A DNA stretch of 29,708 nucleotides from JBOFLG01 sp051657745. GTDB taxonomy: Bacteria; Actinomycetota; Actinomycetes; Actinomycetales; Dermatophilaceae. Under the pieces are notes generated by a model. The model had not been told where the DNA came from and did no database searches. It worked only from the letters and a program-made list of their open reading frames with translations. The stretch is from the NCBI GenBank assembly GCA_051657745.1, contig JBOFLG010000240.1, positions 1 through 29,708 of the forward strand, given 5' to 3'. Positions 15,823 to 22,829 of this stretch are shown piece by piece (position 1 is the stretch's first letter; each line of letters begins with the position of its first letter). Made by a program: the position numbers and the translations under genes.

Positions 15823-16613
15823 CCCAGTGTCCCGTCAGTACGACTCGGGCGGGCAGCGCGGGCAAGTACCCGCGACGACCACAGCCAGCCGGCGCCGGTG
15901 AGGATGAGACCGACTCCGGCGGCAGCATGAGCGGCCCGCGACCCGTAGAGCTCTGCAGGGGTGAACCCCACAAGTGTGCCCACGAGGGGACCGCCGAGTG
16001 GGAGCGCGGTCAGCAGCCACATCGAGGTGCGAGGGCCGGCGAGCAGCACCGATGCGCGCTGCTGGGCGGCGACCCGGGCACGCACTCCAGCGGCAGCTGC
16101 AGTGCTGACCTCAGCCGCTGAGGCACCAACTCGCTCGGTGAGCCGCCAGCTCGCCGCGAGGCCCGTCAGGTCACTGGTGGGCGACGGTCGTGACCGCCGC
16201 AGGTGCTGGGTGTGGCGCGAACCCTCAGCCCGCGGGTGCTCGGACCACGAGTCGAGCCCGAGGCCGGATGCAATGCCCCGGCCGGACGCGAGGTGCTCGA
16301 CCAACCGTGGGCCGAGCCATGGAGCACGGTCGACGACGCCGGGCGTACCTGCTGCGGCGGTCGCCGCCGCGCCGAGATCGAGGCCGGCGCGAAGGCCGAC
16401 CGTCACCACCTCGGCAAAGTCCGCGACCCACGCGCCGTCACCGCGTGATCGATCACGCCGAGATCGACGGCGATGGGTGAGAACCTCGCAGTAGGACCTG
16501 AGGCCGAGCGACCGCCGATGGATGTCGATACGGTTCGCTCGGGGCGGCCACGCCAGGGCCACCCCGACGATGAGGAGCCAGAGCACCACGAGTGCCGCTA
16601 TCGGGACAGCCAT
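15819..16613 (-). CDS. tadB: TadB-like inner-membrane pilus platform protein (GspF domain)
   Basis: This 264-residue protein begins MAVPIAALVVLWLLIVGVALAW, a membrane segment. A cytoplasmic GspF domain follows (VADFAEVVTVGLRAGLDLGAA, later LAASWRLTERVGASAAEVSTAAA), then two C-terminal membrane helices. I prefer ATG 16613, which has GGGAG 5 nt upstream, over GTG 16619. Either start lies within the end of tadA, so translation is coupled. A stretch of about 20 residues around GLDSWSEHPRAEGSRHTQHLRR is more polar than usual for this family. Confidence 0.87.
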   Translation of the reverse strand: MAVPIAALVVLWLLIVGVALAWPPRANRIDIHRRSLGLRSYCEVLTHRRRSRRDRSRGDGAWVADFAEVVTVGLRAGLDLGAAATAAAGTPGVVDRAPWLGPRLVEHLASGRGIASGLGLDSWSEHPRAEGSRHTQHLRRSRPSPTSDLTGLAASWRLTERVGASAAEVSTAAAAGVRARVAAQQRASVLLAGPRTSMWLLTALPLGGPLVGTLVGFTPAELYGSRAAHAAAGVGLILTGAGWLWSSRVLARAARPSRTDGTLG

Positions 16614-17779
16614 GCGCACTCCCGGGCCTCTGGAATGAGGTCGAGCAGTTGAGCCGCACCTGGGCCTGGTACCAGGCCGGCCGCGACGACCGTGGCGCCG
16701 GTGACCACCTCGACCCGCCCGGAACCGCCGCGCTCTGGACGGGTCACACCCAGCCGGTCAACCCGACGCACGGCGCCCGCGCGAACGACGTGCACGACTA
16801 CTCGGACCGCGCCACGCAACTGAGCATGGACCGCATCGCGGGGCAGCCCGGCCAGCACCCCGAGCGCCTCGAACCGGGCCGGCACCTCCTCTGGGGCGTT
16901 GGCGTGTACCGTGCTCGCCCCACCCTCGTGGCCGGTGTTCAGCGCGGCGAGCAGCTCGCGCACCTCGGCGCCACGCACCTCGCCAACGATCAGGCGGTCG
17001 GGCCGCATCCGTAGCGCCTGCCGCACCAGCACCCCGAGCGACACCTCACCGGACCCCTCGACGTTGGCCGACCGGCCCTGGAGCCGGACCACATGTGCGT
17101 GCCGGGGGTCGAGCTCACGGACATCCTCGACGACGACCACCCGCTGGTCGGAAGGTACTTCGCCGAGCAGGGCCGCAAGCACGGTGGTCTTACCGGCACC
17201 CGTACCGCCGGTCACGACGAAGGACACCCGCCGATCAACGAGGCCACGAAGCAGATCGGCCGCGCCGGCGGGCACGCAGCCGTTCGCGATGAGCGCGTCG
17301 ACACCTCCGGGTCGCTGCTGTGCCAGGCGCAGGCTCACATGCGGACCGCGGTCAGCGAGCGGCGGCAGCACAGCGTGCAGGCGTACCCCGCCCGGCAGGA
17401 TGCCGTCGACCCACGGCTGGGCGTCGTCGAGCCGCCGACCAGCGAGGCCGGCGAGGCGTACTGCGAGCGGTCGCAGTTCAGGCGGTGGCACCGTCACGGG
17501 GCTGCGCTGCACCCCGGCGCCGCGGTCGACCCAGACGCTTCCGTCACCATTGACGAGGACGTCGGTCACGGCGGCATCGGCGACGAGTGGTGACAGCGGA
17601 CCGAGCCCGACGAGTCGTTCCGCGAGGGCGGATGCCGCACGCTCGCCGCCGCGGTCGCCAAGCACCTCCCCGGCGGCCACCACCCGGGCGATCGAACTGG
17701 CCGTCGGCCGCTGGCCCCCGCGGATCGCACGGACCATCGCATCGCGGATCTCTGGGGTCGCTCCCGCGGCGGCGCTCAC
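16598..17779 (-). CDS. tadA: TadA/CpaF-type pilus assembly ATPase
   Basis: This 393-residue protein powers pilus assembly. An N-terminal helical domain (LVGLGPLSPLVADAAVTDVLVNGDGSVWVDRG) precedes the ATPase core. Walker A is TGGTGAGKTT (near residue 190), the Asp box is VVVEDVRELD, the His box region is LVRQALRMRPDRLIVGEVRGAEV, and a His motif lies in ALNTGHEGGASTVHANAP. All are intact, so the enzyme should be active. The GTG at 17779 overlaps the TGA of the CpaE-like gene (GTGA); a frame reaching 17860 is rejected for that reason. It ends inside tadB. Family members in Tad systems form hexamers at the inner membrane. Confidence 0.94.
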   Translation of the reverse strand: MSAAAGATPEIRDAMVRAIRGGQRPTASSIARVVAAGEVLGDRGGERAASALAERLVGLGPLSPLVADAAVTDVLVNGDGSVWVDRGAGVQRSPVTVPPPELRPLAVRLAGLAGRRLDDAQPWVDGILPGGVRLHAVLPPLADRGPHVSLRLAQQRPGGVDALIANGCVPAGAADLLRGLVDRRVSFVVTGGTGAGKTTVLAALLGEVPSDQRVVVVEDVRELDPRHAHVVRLQGRSANVEGSGEVSLGVLVRQALRMRPDRLIVGEVRGAEVRELLAALNTGHEGGASTVHANAPEEVPARFEALGVLAGLPRDAVHAQLRGAVRVVVHVVRAGAVRRVDRLGVTRPERGGSGRVEVVTGATVVAAGLVPGPGAAQLLDLIPEARECAWLSR

Positions 17780-18507
17780 GACGTCGTCATCCGTGCGTTG
17801 TACGCCTCGACCACGGCATCGGCGGCGCGGCGGACCGCATCGCGGCCGGTTCCAGGCCATGAGCCCCGCTCGGCGTCGCGGACGACCCGGGCGTCGTCAC
17901 CGAGGTGGTGCACGTGAATGACGCCGAGGTGCTCAGCGATGTCACCGAGAACGTCTCCGCCCGGTCGGCCACCGCGGGTCACGAGCCATGGGTCCGGCAC
18001 TGGACCCAACGCGGCGTCGTCTGCCAATCGATCGAGCAGGACGCCGGTGTCGGCCAACGCTCGGGTGCGCAGGCCCCCGACCACCACCACACGTGCGTCG
18101 CTGCCCGCCACCTCGGGCAGCAGCCGGCTGCCTCGAGAGAGATCGACGACAACCCGGGCTGGACCTGCGCGAAGGGACGCGAGCACGTCACGCACCGCGT
18201 CGTCATCCACCTGCTGCGCGGCCCCGCCCCCGGCGGAGAGCACGTGGCATCCGCCGTCAGCCGGGAGGGAACGCAGCACGGCATCGGCATCGACCCGACC
18301 TCGCGAGCCGGCAAACGCGGGCCATCGACGCCCCGGGAGGTGCTCGACCCCGGCGGCGACATCGAGCCCACCGCCGTCGAGGTCGAGGTCGACGACCACG
18401 GCGGGCGGGCCGGTGGCCGCCAGCCGGCGGCCGACGGCCAGCGCAAGAGAGGTGGTGCCAAGACCGCCCGAGGCGCCAACGAGAACGAGCGGGACGTTGA
18501 GGTGCAT
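17776..18507 (-). CDS. CpaE/Ssd-like MinD-family protein of the Tad locus
   Basis: This 243-residue MinD/ParA-like protein resembles the actinobacterial CpaE homologues and M. tuberculosis Ssd (Rv3660c), implicated in polar localisation of pili and in septum control. The deviant P-loop reads VGASGGLGTTSLALAVG near residue 8, followed by VVVDLDLDGGGLDVAAGVE and VVVDLSRGSR. The P-loop lacks both lysines of a standard KGGxGKT motif; several Ssd/CpaE relatives also have altered P-loops, so ATP hydrolysis is doubtful. No N-terminal receiver-like domain is present. The start is ATG 18507; the frame runs on to 18858 but the protein core begins exactly here. It leads the first Tad unit and ends in a GTGA overlap with tadA. 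Confidence 0.85.
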   Translation of the reverse strand: MHLNVPLVLVGASGGLGTTSLALAVGRRLAATGPPAVVVDLDLDGGGLDVAAGVEHLPGRRWPAFAGSRGRVDADAVLRSLPADGGCHVLSAGGGAAQQVDDDAVRDVLASLRAGPARVVVDLSRGSRLLPEVAGSDARVVVVGGLRTRALADTGVLLDRLADDAALGPVPDPWLVTRGGRPGGDVLGDIAEHLGVIHVHHLGDDARVVRDAERGSWPGTGRDAVRRAADAVVEAYNARMTTS

Positions 18508-18562
18508 GAACCGACGATCTGCTGCTGGCGGCGGTCGCGACCAGCGGGCTACGACAACCAGT

Positions 18563-18606
18563 CCGGATCTGTGGACAACCTCTCGCAGGCCGCCAGCCTG
18601 TGGACG
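18563..18606 (-). promoter_or_regulatory. CTGTGGA module copy A, upstream of the CpaE-TadABC unit
   Basis: An 18-mer with core CCGGATCTGTGGACA at 18563-18580 is followed by CCTGTGGA, 29 bp between TGTGGA starts (18570 and 18599). On the minus strand the first box reads TTGTCCACA, identical to the actinobacterial DnaA-box consensus. The module ends 55 nt upstream of the CpaE-like ATG and recurs before the pilin unit. Confidence 0.65.
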
Positions 18607-18744
18607 AGGCGCACCGGGTTCGGCCCACGCGAGGCTCGGACCGAAGCAAGCCGGGGGTAGCGCAGTCGTCGCCGAGGGCTCCCCGAGGGGGTAATGCGCC
18701 TGAACCACAGCGGAACTGGCAGCCCGAGAGGCCAGCAGAATCCG

Positions 18745-18830
18745 GGCATAAGGACGGCCCCGGTCGGGGGGACAACCGGGGCCGTCGGCGAGCCGAGCTC
18801 CGGGGGGGAGAAGCCGGTCCGCCGTTCGCT
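18745..18830 (-). ncRNA. 6C-type small RNA (candidate)
   Basis: On the minus strand two hairpins stand side by side, each with a C-rich loop, the defining trait of the actinobacterial 6C RNA class. The first (18793-18817) has seven consecutive C in the loop. The second (18753-18786) has a perfect 12-bp stem (GACGGCCCCGGT with its complement) and six C in a 10-nt loop. In M. tuberculosis the 6C RNA (B11) lies beside ssd, matching the position here. A possible promoter is TAATGT on the minus strand at 18910-18915, which would give a roughly 160-nt RNA. Ends are approximate. 6C RNAs are thought to pair through the C loops with G-rich mRNA sites. Confidence 0.75.
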
Positions 18831-19240
18831 CAACCCCGAAGGGGAGCGAGTAGGTCAATCGTGTCCCATGCCGGCGCCGCGCGCAAGCCCAGGGAGCTAC
18901 CTGCCGAAAACATTACTGAAAACGCACAAAAAAACACGGATCCGTAGGTTATGCGCAGGTGGTTCGGGCCCGGCCCCGTCGTTCGGGCGATCACGAGACC
19001 CGGCCATCGCGCCTCAACACGAATGCCGAGGCACCCTCCTGCCGGGAAGTGACCCGCGGACAGGCGTGCATCTCATTGCCCATGGGAATGGGTTGAGCCC
19101 ACAACCACGGGTCGATCAGTGGACTGCCCGCGCGTGAGCGCTCGGTGTTTCCTGCGGTGACTGACAGACAAGACGGCCACCAGGCTCCCCGCACCAGCCC
19201 GCCGCCGCGACGGCGAACGGTGCCACCCAGTACGGCGACG
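18831..19240. other. Intergenic stretch with an A/T-rich patch; no gene seen
   Basis: The patch 18905-18950 is the most A/T-rich stretch I noticed by eye in the window. It holds a candidate minus-strand -10 (TAATGT, 18910-18915), a run of seven A (18928-18934) and the palindrome ACGGATCCGT (18936-18945). The rest shows small open frames without coding signature. It probably contains the 6C RNA promoter and the end of the Fic-like transcript. Confidence 0.5.
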
Positions 19241-20083
19241 TTAGCCCGCGCGCCCCGCCAGGATGGCGTCGGCGACCCGCTCACCGTCCGCCGCACCCAC
19301 GCGAACGGCGCTGCAGCAGTGCTCGATCCAGACCGCCAGGCCGGCGGCATCCCCGGCGCCATAGGCCGCGAGCGCACCGAGGTAGGGGGCGCTGCCACCG
19401 GCCGCGTGCCCGGCCTCGGTCACCGCGACACCGGTGGGGTCGAGCCCCCCGGCCTGCACGACCGCCCGATCCAGTGCCCGGGCCACCACCCCATTGCCCC
19501 GCCGGAACGGCCGCGCGTGCATGATCTCGGCGTGCACCACCGCCGCCGCCACCACCACCGGCAGCCGAGGCAGCGCCATGAGCACCTCGACCACCGCGTC
19601 GAGCCGGGCGGCTGCCTCGCCAGCCGAGGGCGCCGGCCCCAGGTCACCGAACTCGAGGCAGCCCTCACCGTCGCGCCGGGGCCGGCCCAACTCAGAGTCA
19701 GGCACCACCCCGGCCGCAGCCACCATGTGCAGCCGGGCGAGCACCTGACGCGGGGCACCCAGCACCCGCACTACCGCCAGCTCGGACTCCGCGGTGGCCG
19801 CCACGACGCCGCGGGCAACGAGCTCGACCGGGCCCGGCTCGGGCCCCCACGACTGGGCTCCACGCAGCACGTCACGGACCAGCCCGGGCGGAACAACCGC
19901 ACCCTCCAGCCCCGCGCTCGCCACCGCACCGCGGACCCGGGACTCGATCACGGCCTCCGGCATCCGGCGTCGTAGCGCCGGATGCCACCGGAGCCGCGCG
20001 CACGCCTCCCGTGCCGCCTCCACCTGGGCAGCCACCCCGGGCCGCGCGCCGGCCCAGGCGACCGCCTCAACCGCGGTCGTCAT
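19241..20083 (-). CDS. Fic-fold protein with degenerate active site
   Basis: This 280-residue protein carries the Fic core VVHAEIMHARPFRRGNGVVARALDRAVV near residues 185-212. Active Fic enzymes have HPFx(D/E)GNGR, where His is the base and the acidic residue binds Mg2+. Here the aligned residues are RPFRRGNGV: His is replaced by Arg, the acid by Arg and the final Arg by Val, although a His lies two positions earlier. The fold is likely kept (GNG and the downstream Arg) but AMP transfer is doubtful. An N-terminal helical part (VIESRVRGAVASAGLEG) resembles the region that precedes the Fic core. Similar proteins occur in this genomic setting in other actinobacteria. ATG 20083 is the first plausible start. 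It is divergent from the sensor kinase gene. Confidence 0.75.
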   Translation of the reverse strand: MTTAVEAVAWAGARPGVAAQVEAAREACARLRWHPALRRRMPEAVIESRVRGAVASAGLEGAVVPPGLVRDVLRGAQSWGPEPGPVELVARGVVAATAESELAVVRVLGAPRQVLARLHMVAAAGVVPDSELGRPRRDGEGCLEFGDLGPAPSAGEAAARLDAVVEVLMALPRLPVVVAAAVVHAEIMHARPFRRGNGVVARALDRAVVQAGGLDPTGVAVTEAGHAAGGSAPYLGALAAYGAGDAAGLAVWIEHCCSAVRVGAADGERVADAILAGRAG

Positions 20084-20193
20084 CCGGCCGCAGCGCCGCG
20101 CCGTCGGATGCCGACCGGCTGCCGGTACTCGGCGGAGCCACCGAACTGCGTCTCGTCATCGGTCTCGGGCACTCGTACCTCCTCAATCGCGCA

Positions 20194-20233
20194 CTGACCA
20201 GCGTCCGTTGCCGAGCCTATGGTGGCCGCTATG
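20194..20233 (+). promoter_or_regulatory. Leaderless promoter of the lytS-lytTR-symporter unit
   Basis: CTGACC (20194-20199), an 18-bp spacer and TATGGT (20218-20223) are followed after 7 nt by ATG 20231. This is the best-formed -35/-10 pair in the window besides the tetR promoter, and fixes the kinase start at 20231 and not at ATG 20219, which lies inside the -10. Confidence 0.65.
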
Positions 20234-21427
20234 ACGGGCGGCATCCACTGGCCAACTGCGGCGCTCGTCGCCGGGCTGATGCTGGCCGGGTGGGCGGGGC
20301 TCCGCCTGCTGCGGCGGGGCCGGCAGCGCGGGTTTCTCTCCGACGTCGACCGAGCCACCTACGCCACGCTGCACCGCGCCTCGCTCGCCTCCGAGCACCT
20401 GGTCCACGGCCTCACCCCGGATGCCGCCGAGCGCGCCGGGCGGCACCTGCTGTCCATTCTCGGCGCCCGTGCAGTGTCGTTCGCCGACGCGTCAACTGTG
20501 CTCTCCTGGAGCGGAGTCGGGGAACACCATCGCAGCCGGTCCCACAACCTTGGCGCGCAGACCCGGGCCAGCGGACGCACCGTCGTGCACGGTCCGGAGG
20601 CGGCCGGGTGCGCCGACCCCGACTGCCCGGTGCAGGCAGCGGTCACCGCGCCGCTGGTCATGGACGACCTGGTGGTTGGCACCCTGACCGCGTGGACCGA
20701 CGCACCGTCGCCGGGGCTCGCCCGAGCCACCGAGGAGGTCGCCTCGTGGGTGTCCAGCCAGCTCGCGCTCGCCGAACTCGCCAGCACTCGGGGCCGAGTC
20801 GTCGAGGCCGAGTTGCGGGCGCTCCGGGCTCAGATCAGCCCGCACTTCATCTACAACAGCCTGGCCGCCATCGCGTCGTTCGTCCGCACCGACCCCGACC
20901 GCGCCCGCGAACTACTCACCGACTTCGCCGACTTCACCCGGTACGCGCTGCGTCCCGGCGGCTCGTACACGACGTTGGCCGAGGAACTGCGCAACGTCGA
21001 GCGGTACCTCGTGCTCGAGCAGGCCCGCTTCGGCGAACGGCTCCAGATCTCGCTACTCGTCGCTCCGGAGGTGCTGCCGGTGACTGTTCCCTACCTCACG
21101 GTGCAACCGCTGGTAGAGAACGCGGTTCGCCACGGGCTCGCCGGGAAGGACGGCGTCGGGCACCTCAGCATCACCGCCACCGACCTCGGCAGCGAGGCCG
21201 AAATCAGTATCGAGGATGACGGCGTCGGCACCGACCCGGAGCACGTGCGGCGCATCCTGGATGCCGCTCGCGCCGGTGACTCGCTCGGCCTCGGGAACGT
21301 CGACTCCCGGCTCCGCCAGGTCTACGGCGACGTGTTCGGGCTGGTCGTCGAGACCGCGCCGGGCGCCGGCACCAAGGCGAGCTTCCGGGTGCCGAAGTTC
21401 GCGCCCGGTGTGCATCATCGTGGATGA
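20231..21427 (+). CDS. LytS/YehU-type sensor histidine kinase
   Basis: This 398-residue kinase has one N-terminal membrane segment (about residues 9-24) and a GAF-like region (about 55-175). That region contains a Cys pair, GCADPDCPVQAAVTAPL. The His_kinase domain ALRAQISPHFIYNSL has phospho-acceptor His205. The HATPase domain has VQPLVENAVRHGL, DDGVGTDP and LGLGNVDSRL. Kinases of this group pair with LytTR regulators; E. coli BtsS and YpdA sense pyruvate. The relative here lacks the multi-helix LytS sensor and probably senses through the GAF-like part. It lies 25 bp upstream of its regulator and in line with a carboxylate symporter, suggesting control of uptake. The start is set by the promoter at 20194-20223. 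Confidence 0.92.
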   Translation: MTGGIHWPTAALVAGLMLAGWAGLRLLRRGRQRGFLSDVDRATYATLHRASLASEHLVHGLTPDAAERAGRHLLSILGARAVSFADASTVLSWSGVGEHHRSRSHNLGAQTRASGRTVVHGPEAAGCADPDCPVQAAVTAPLVMDDLVVGTLTAWTDAPSPGLARATEEVASWVSSQLALAELASTRGRVVEAELRALRAQISPHFIYNSLAAIASFVRTDPDRARELLTDFADFTRYALRPGGSYTTLAEELRNVERYLVLEQARFGERLQISLLVAPEVLPVTVPYLTVQPLVENAVRHGLAGKDGVGHLSITATDLGSEAEISIEDDGVGTDPEHVRRILDAARAGDSLGLGNVDSRLRQVYGDVFGLVVETAPGAGTKASFRVPKFAPGVHHRG

Positions 21428-21438
21428 CGCCGCCCCCG

Positions 21439-21455
21439 TAGGCTTATTGCCCATG
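21439..21455 (+). promoter_or_regulatory. Possible internal -10 box before the response regulator
   Basis: TAGGCT at 21439-21444 lies 8 nt before ATG 21453, in the 25-bp gap after the kinase. No ribosome site is visible there, so the regulator may also be made from its own leaderless transcript. No -35 is evident. Confidence 0.4.
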
Positions 21456-22370
21456 TCCTCCATCGGTGTGGGGCTCACGGCCCTCGTCGTCGATGACGAG
21501 TTGCCGGCGCTCACCGACCTCGGCTACCTCCTCGGTCGCGACCACCGGGTGGCCGAGGTCATCACCGCAGCCTGCGGCACCGACGCCCTTGCCGCGCTCG
21601 ACCGGCGCGACATCGACGTGGTCTTCAGCGACATCTCCATGCCCGGCCTCGACGGCCTGGCGCTCGCCCGAGTGATCTCGCGATTCGCGGTGCGGCCCCA
21701 CGTCGTCTTCGTGACGGCACATGACCAGCACGCGGTCGACGCGTTCGCCCTCGCCGCCACCGACTACGTCATGAAACCGGTCCGCGAGAGCCGCCTGGCC
21801 GAGGCGATCCGCCGGGTGGCAGCGGCGCAGGAACCGCCCGGACATCGCCCGGACGGCACCGGCCCACCGGTGCTCCTGGCACCTCACTCAGGCAGTCGGG
21901 TGCCGCACCCGACGCGCCCGCCCGGGTCCACGGCGCCGCACGACGTTCTCGCGGATGACGACGACTCCCCATTCGCCGGTCACTCACCACCGACCGGCGC
22001 TCCACGGTCCACCCACGACCAGACCATCCCCGTCGAGCTCGGCGGGGTCACCCGCTTCATCACCCGCAACCAGGTTCGATACGCCCAGGCGCACGGCGAC
22101 TACGCGCGGTTGCACACGTCATCCGGCTCGCATCTTGTTCGCATCCCGTTAGGCACGCTGGAGGAGGAATGGGCCGACTATGGCTTCGTCCGGATCCACC
22201 GCAGCACCCTGGTCGCCCTGCCACACATCCGCGAGGTCCGCATCGACCACGGCCGGTGCGCCGTGCTCGTCGGTGACGTCGAGCTGCCGGTGAGCCGGCG
22301 GCACACCAAGGGGCTCCGCGACACGCTGCTCCGGCGTCCACTCGGCGGACTCCGCCCGCCGGGGGCCTGA
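21453..22370 (+). CDS. LytTR family response regulator
   Basis: This 305-residue regulator has an N-terminal receiver domain (LTALVVDDELPALTDL) with phospho-acceptor Asp60 in VVFSDISMPG and Lys108 in DYVMKPV. A low-complexity linker rich in Pro, His, Gly and Asp follows (about residues 125-195). The C-terminal LytTR DNA-binding domain contains RYAQAHGDYARLHT and GFVRIHRSTLVALPHI. The linker is much longer than the usual 20-30 residues. LytTR proteins bind pairs of short direct repeats upstream of targets; the nearby symporter genes and perhaps acs are natural candidates. It starts at ATG 21453 (MSSIGVGLTALVVDDE); the in-frame upstream part is the kinase in another frame. The next gene begins 3 nt after its stop. 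Confidence 0.92.
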   Translation: MSSIGVGLTALVVDDELPALTDLGYLLGRDHRVAEVITAACGTDALAALDRRDIDVVFSDISMPGLDGLALARVISRFAVRPHVVFVTAHDQHAVDAFALAATDYVMKPVRESRLAEAIRRVAAAQEPPGHRPDGTGPPVLLAPHSGSRVPHPTRPPGSTAPHDVLADDDDSPFAGHSPPTGAPRSTHDQTIPVELGGVTRFITRNQVRYAQAHGDYARLHTSSGSHLVRIPLGTLEEEWADYGFVRIHRSTLVALPHIREVRIDHGRCAVLVGDVELPVSRRHTKGLRDTLLRRPLGGLRPPGA

Positions 22371-22373
22371 CCC

Positions 22374-22829
22374 GTGCGCGGGGCGAGTGAACTGCCGCCG
22401 GCCCGGGTTCGGGTGCGCAGGTCGCGGCACGATCCCGCTCGGGCGCAAACCCGGCCGGTGGCACGCGACCTCGACGAGCAGACCGAACTGGGGGGCGTCT
22501 ATCTCGACGGTCTGATGCGAGCGCAGCTGCGACTCTCGGTCACGGTGTTGACGATGCTCGTGCTCGGTGTGGCTGCGGTGCCCGTGACCTACGCGATCGT
22601 GCCGTCGGCCGTGACCTGGTCGGTGTTCGGTGTACCGGTCGCCTGGATCGTGCTCGGCGCCGGCCCGTACCCGGCAGCCTGGCTGCTGGCCCGGTGGTAC
22701 ACCTGCCAGGCGGACCGGGTCGAGAGCGACTTTGCTGAGCTCGTCGAGCCGCCAGGCGCCGACGTCGGCGAACCACCCGTCGCTGAGGTCGGCGAACCGC
22801 CGTTTGCCGAGGTCGGCGAGCCACGGTGA
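22374..22829 (+). CDS. DUF485-like small membrane protein with repeat tail, symporter partner
   Basis: This 151-residue protein has two membrane segments (about residues 53-75 and 81-105) after a polar N-terminus containing EQTELGGVYLDGLMRAQLRLS, the stretch shared with DUF485-like proteins that accompany sodium/solute symporters. The C-terminus is an acidic tail of 8-residue repeats (ADVGEPPV, AEVGEPPF, AEVGEPR), encoded by a 24-bp tandem repeat (about 22758-22826). GTG 22374 is 3 nt after the regulator stop, and its TGA overlaps the symporter GTG (GTGA), so three genes are coupled. The role of such small partners is not established; a stabilising or accessory subunit is likely. Confidence 0.8.
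   Translation: MRGASELPPARVRVRRSRHDPARAQTRPVARDLDEQTELGGVYLDGLMRAQLRLSVTVLTMLVLGVAAVPVTYAIVPSAVTWSVFGVPVAWIVLGAGPYPAAWLLARWYTCQADRVESDFAELVEPPGADVGEPPVAEVGEPPFAEVGEPR

Noticed and set aside
18563..18607. Replication origin fragment
   Set aside because: There is one perfect DnaA box, and no dnaA, dnaN, gyr or parAB genes; a regulatory site is more likely.
18753..18786. Plain terminator on the plus strand
   Set aside because: No plus-strand gene ends upstream. With the neighbouring C-loop hairpin on the minus strand the pair fits a 6C RNA better.
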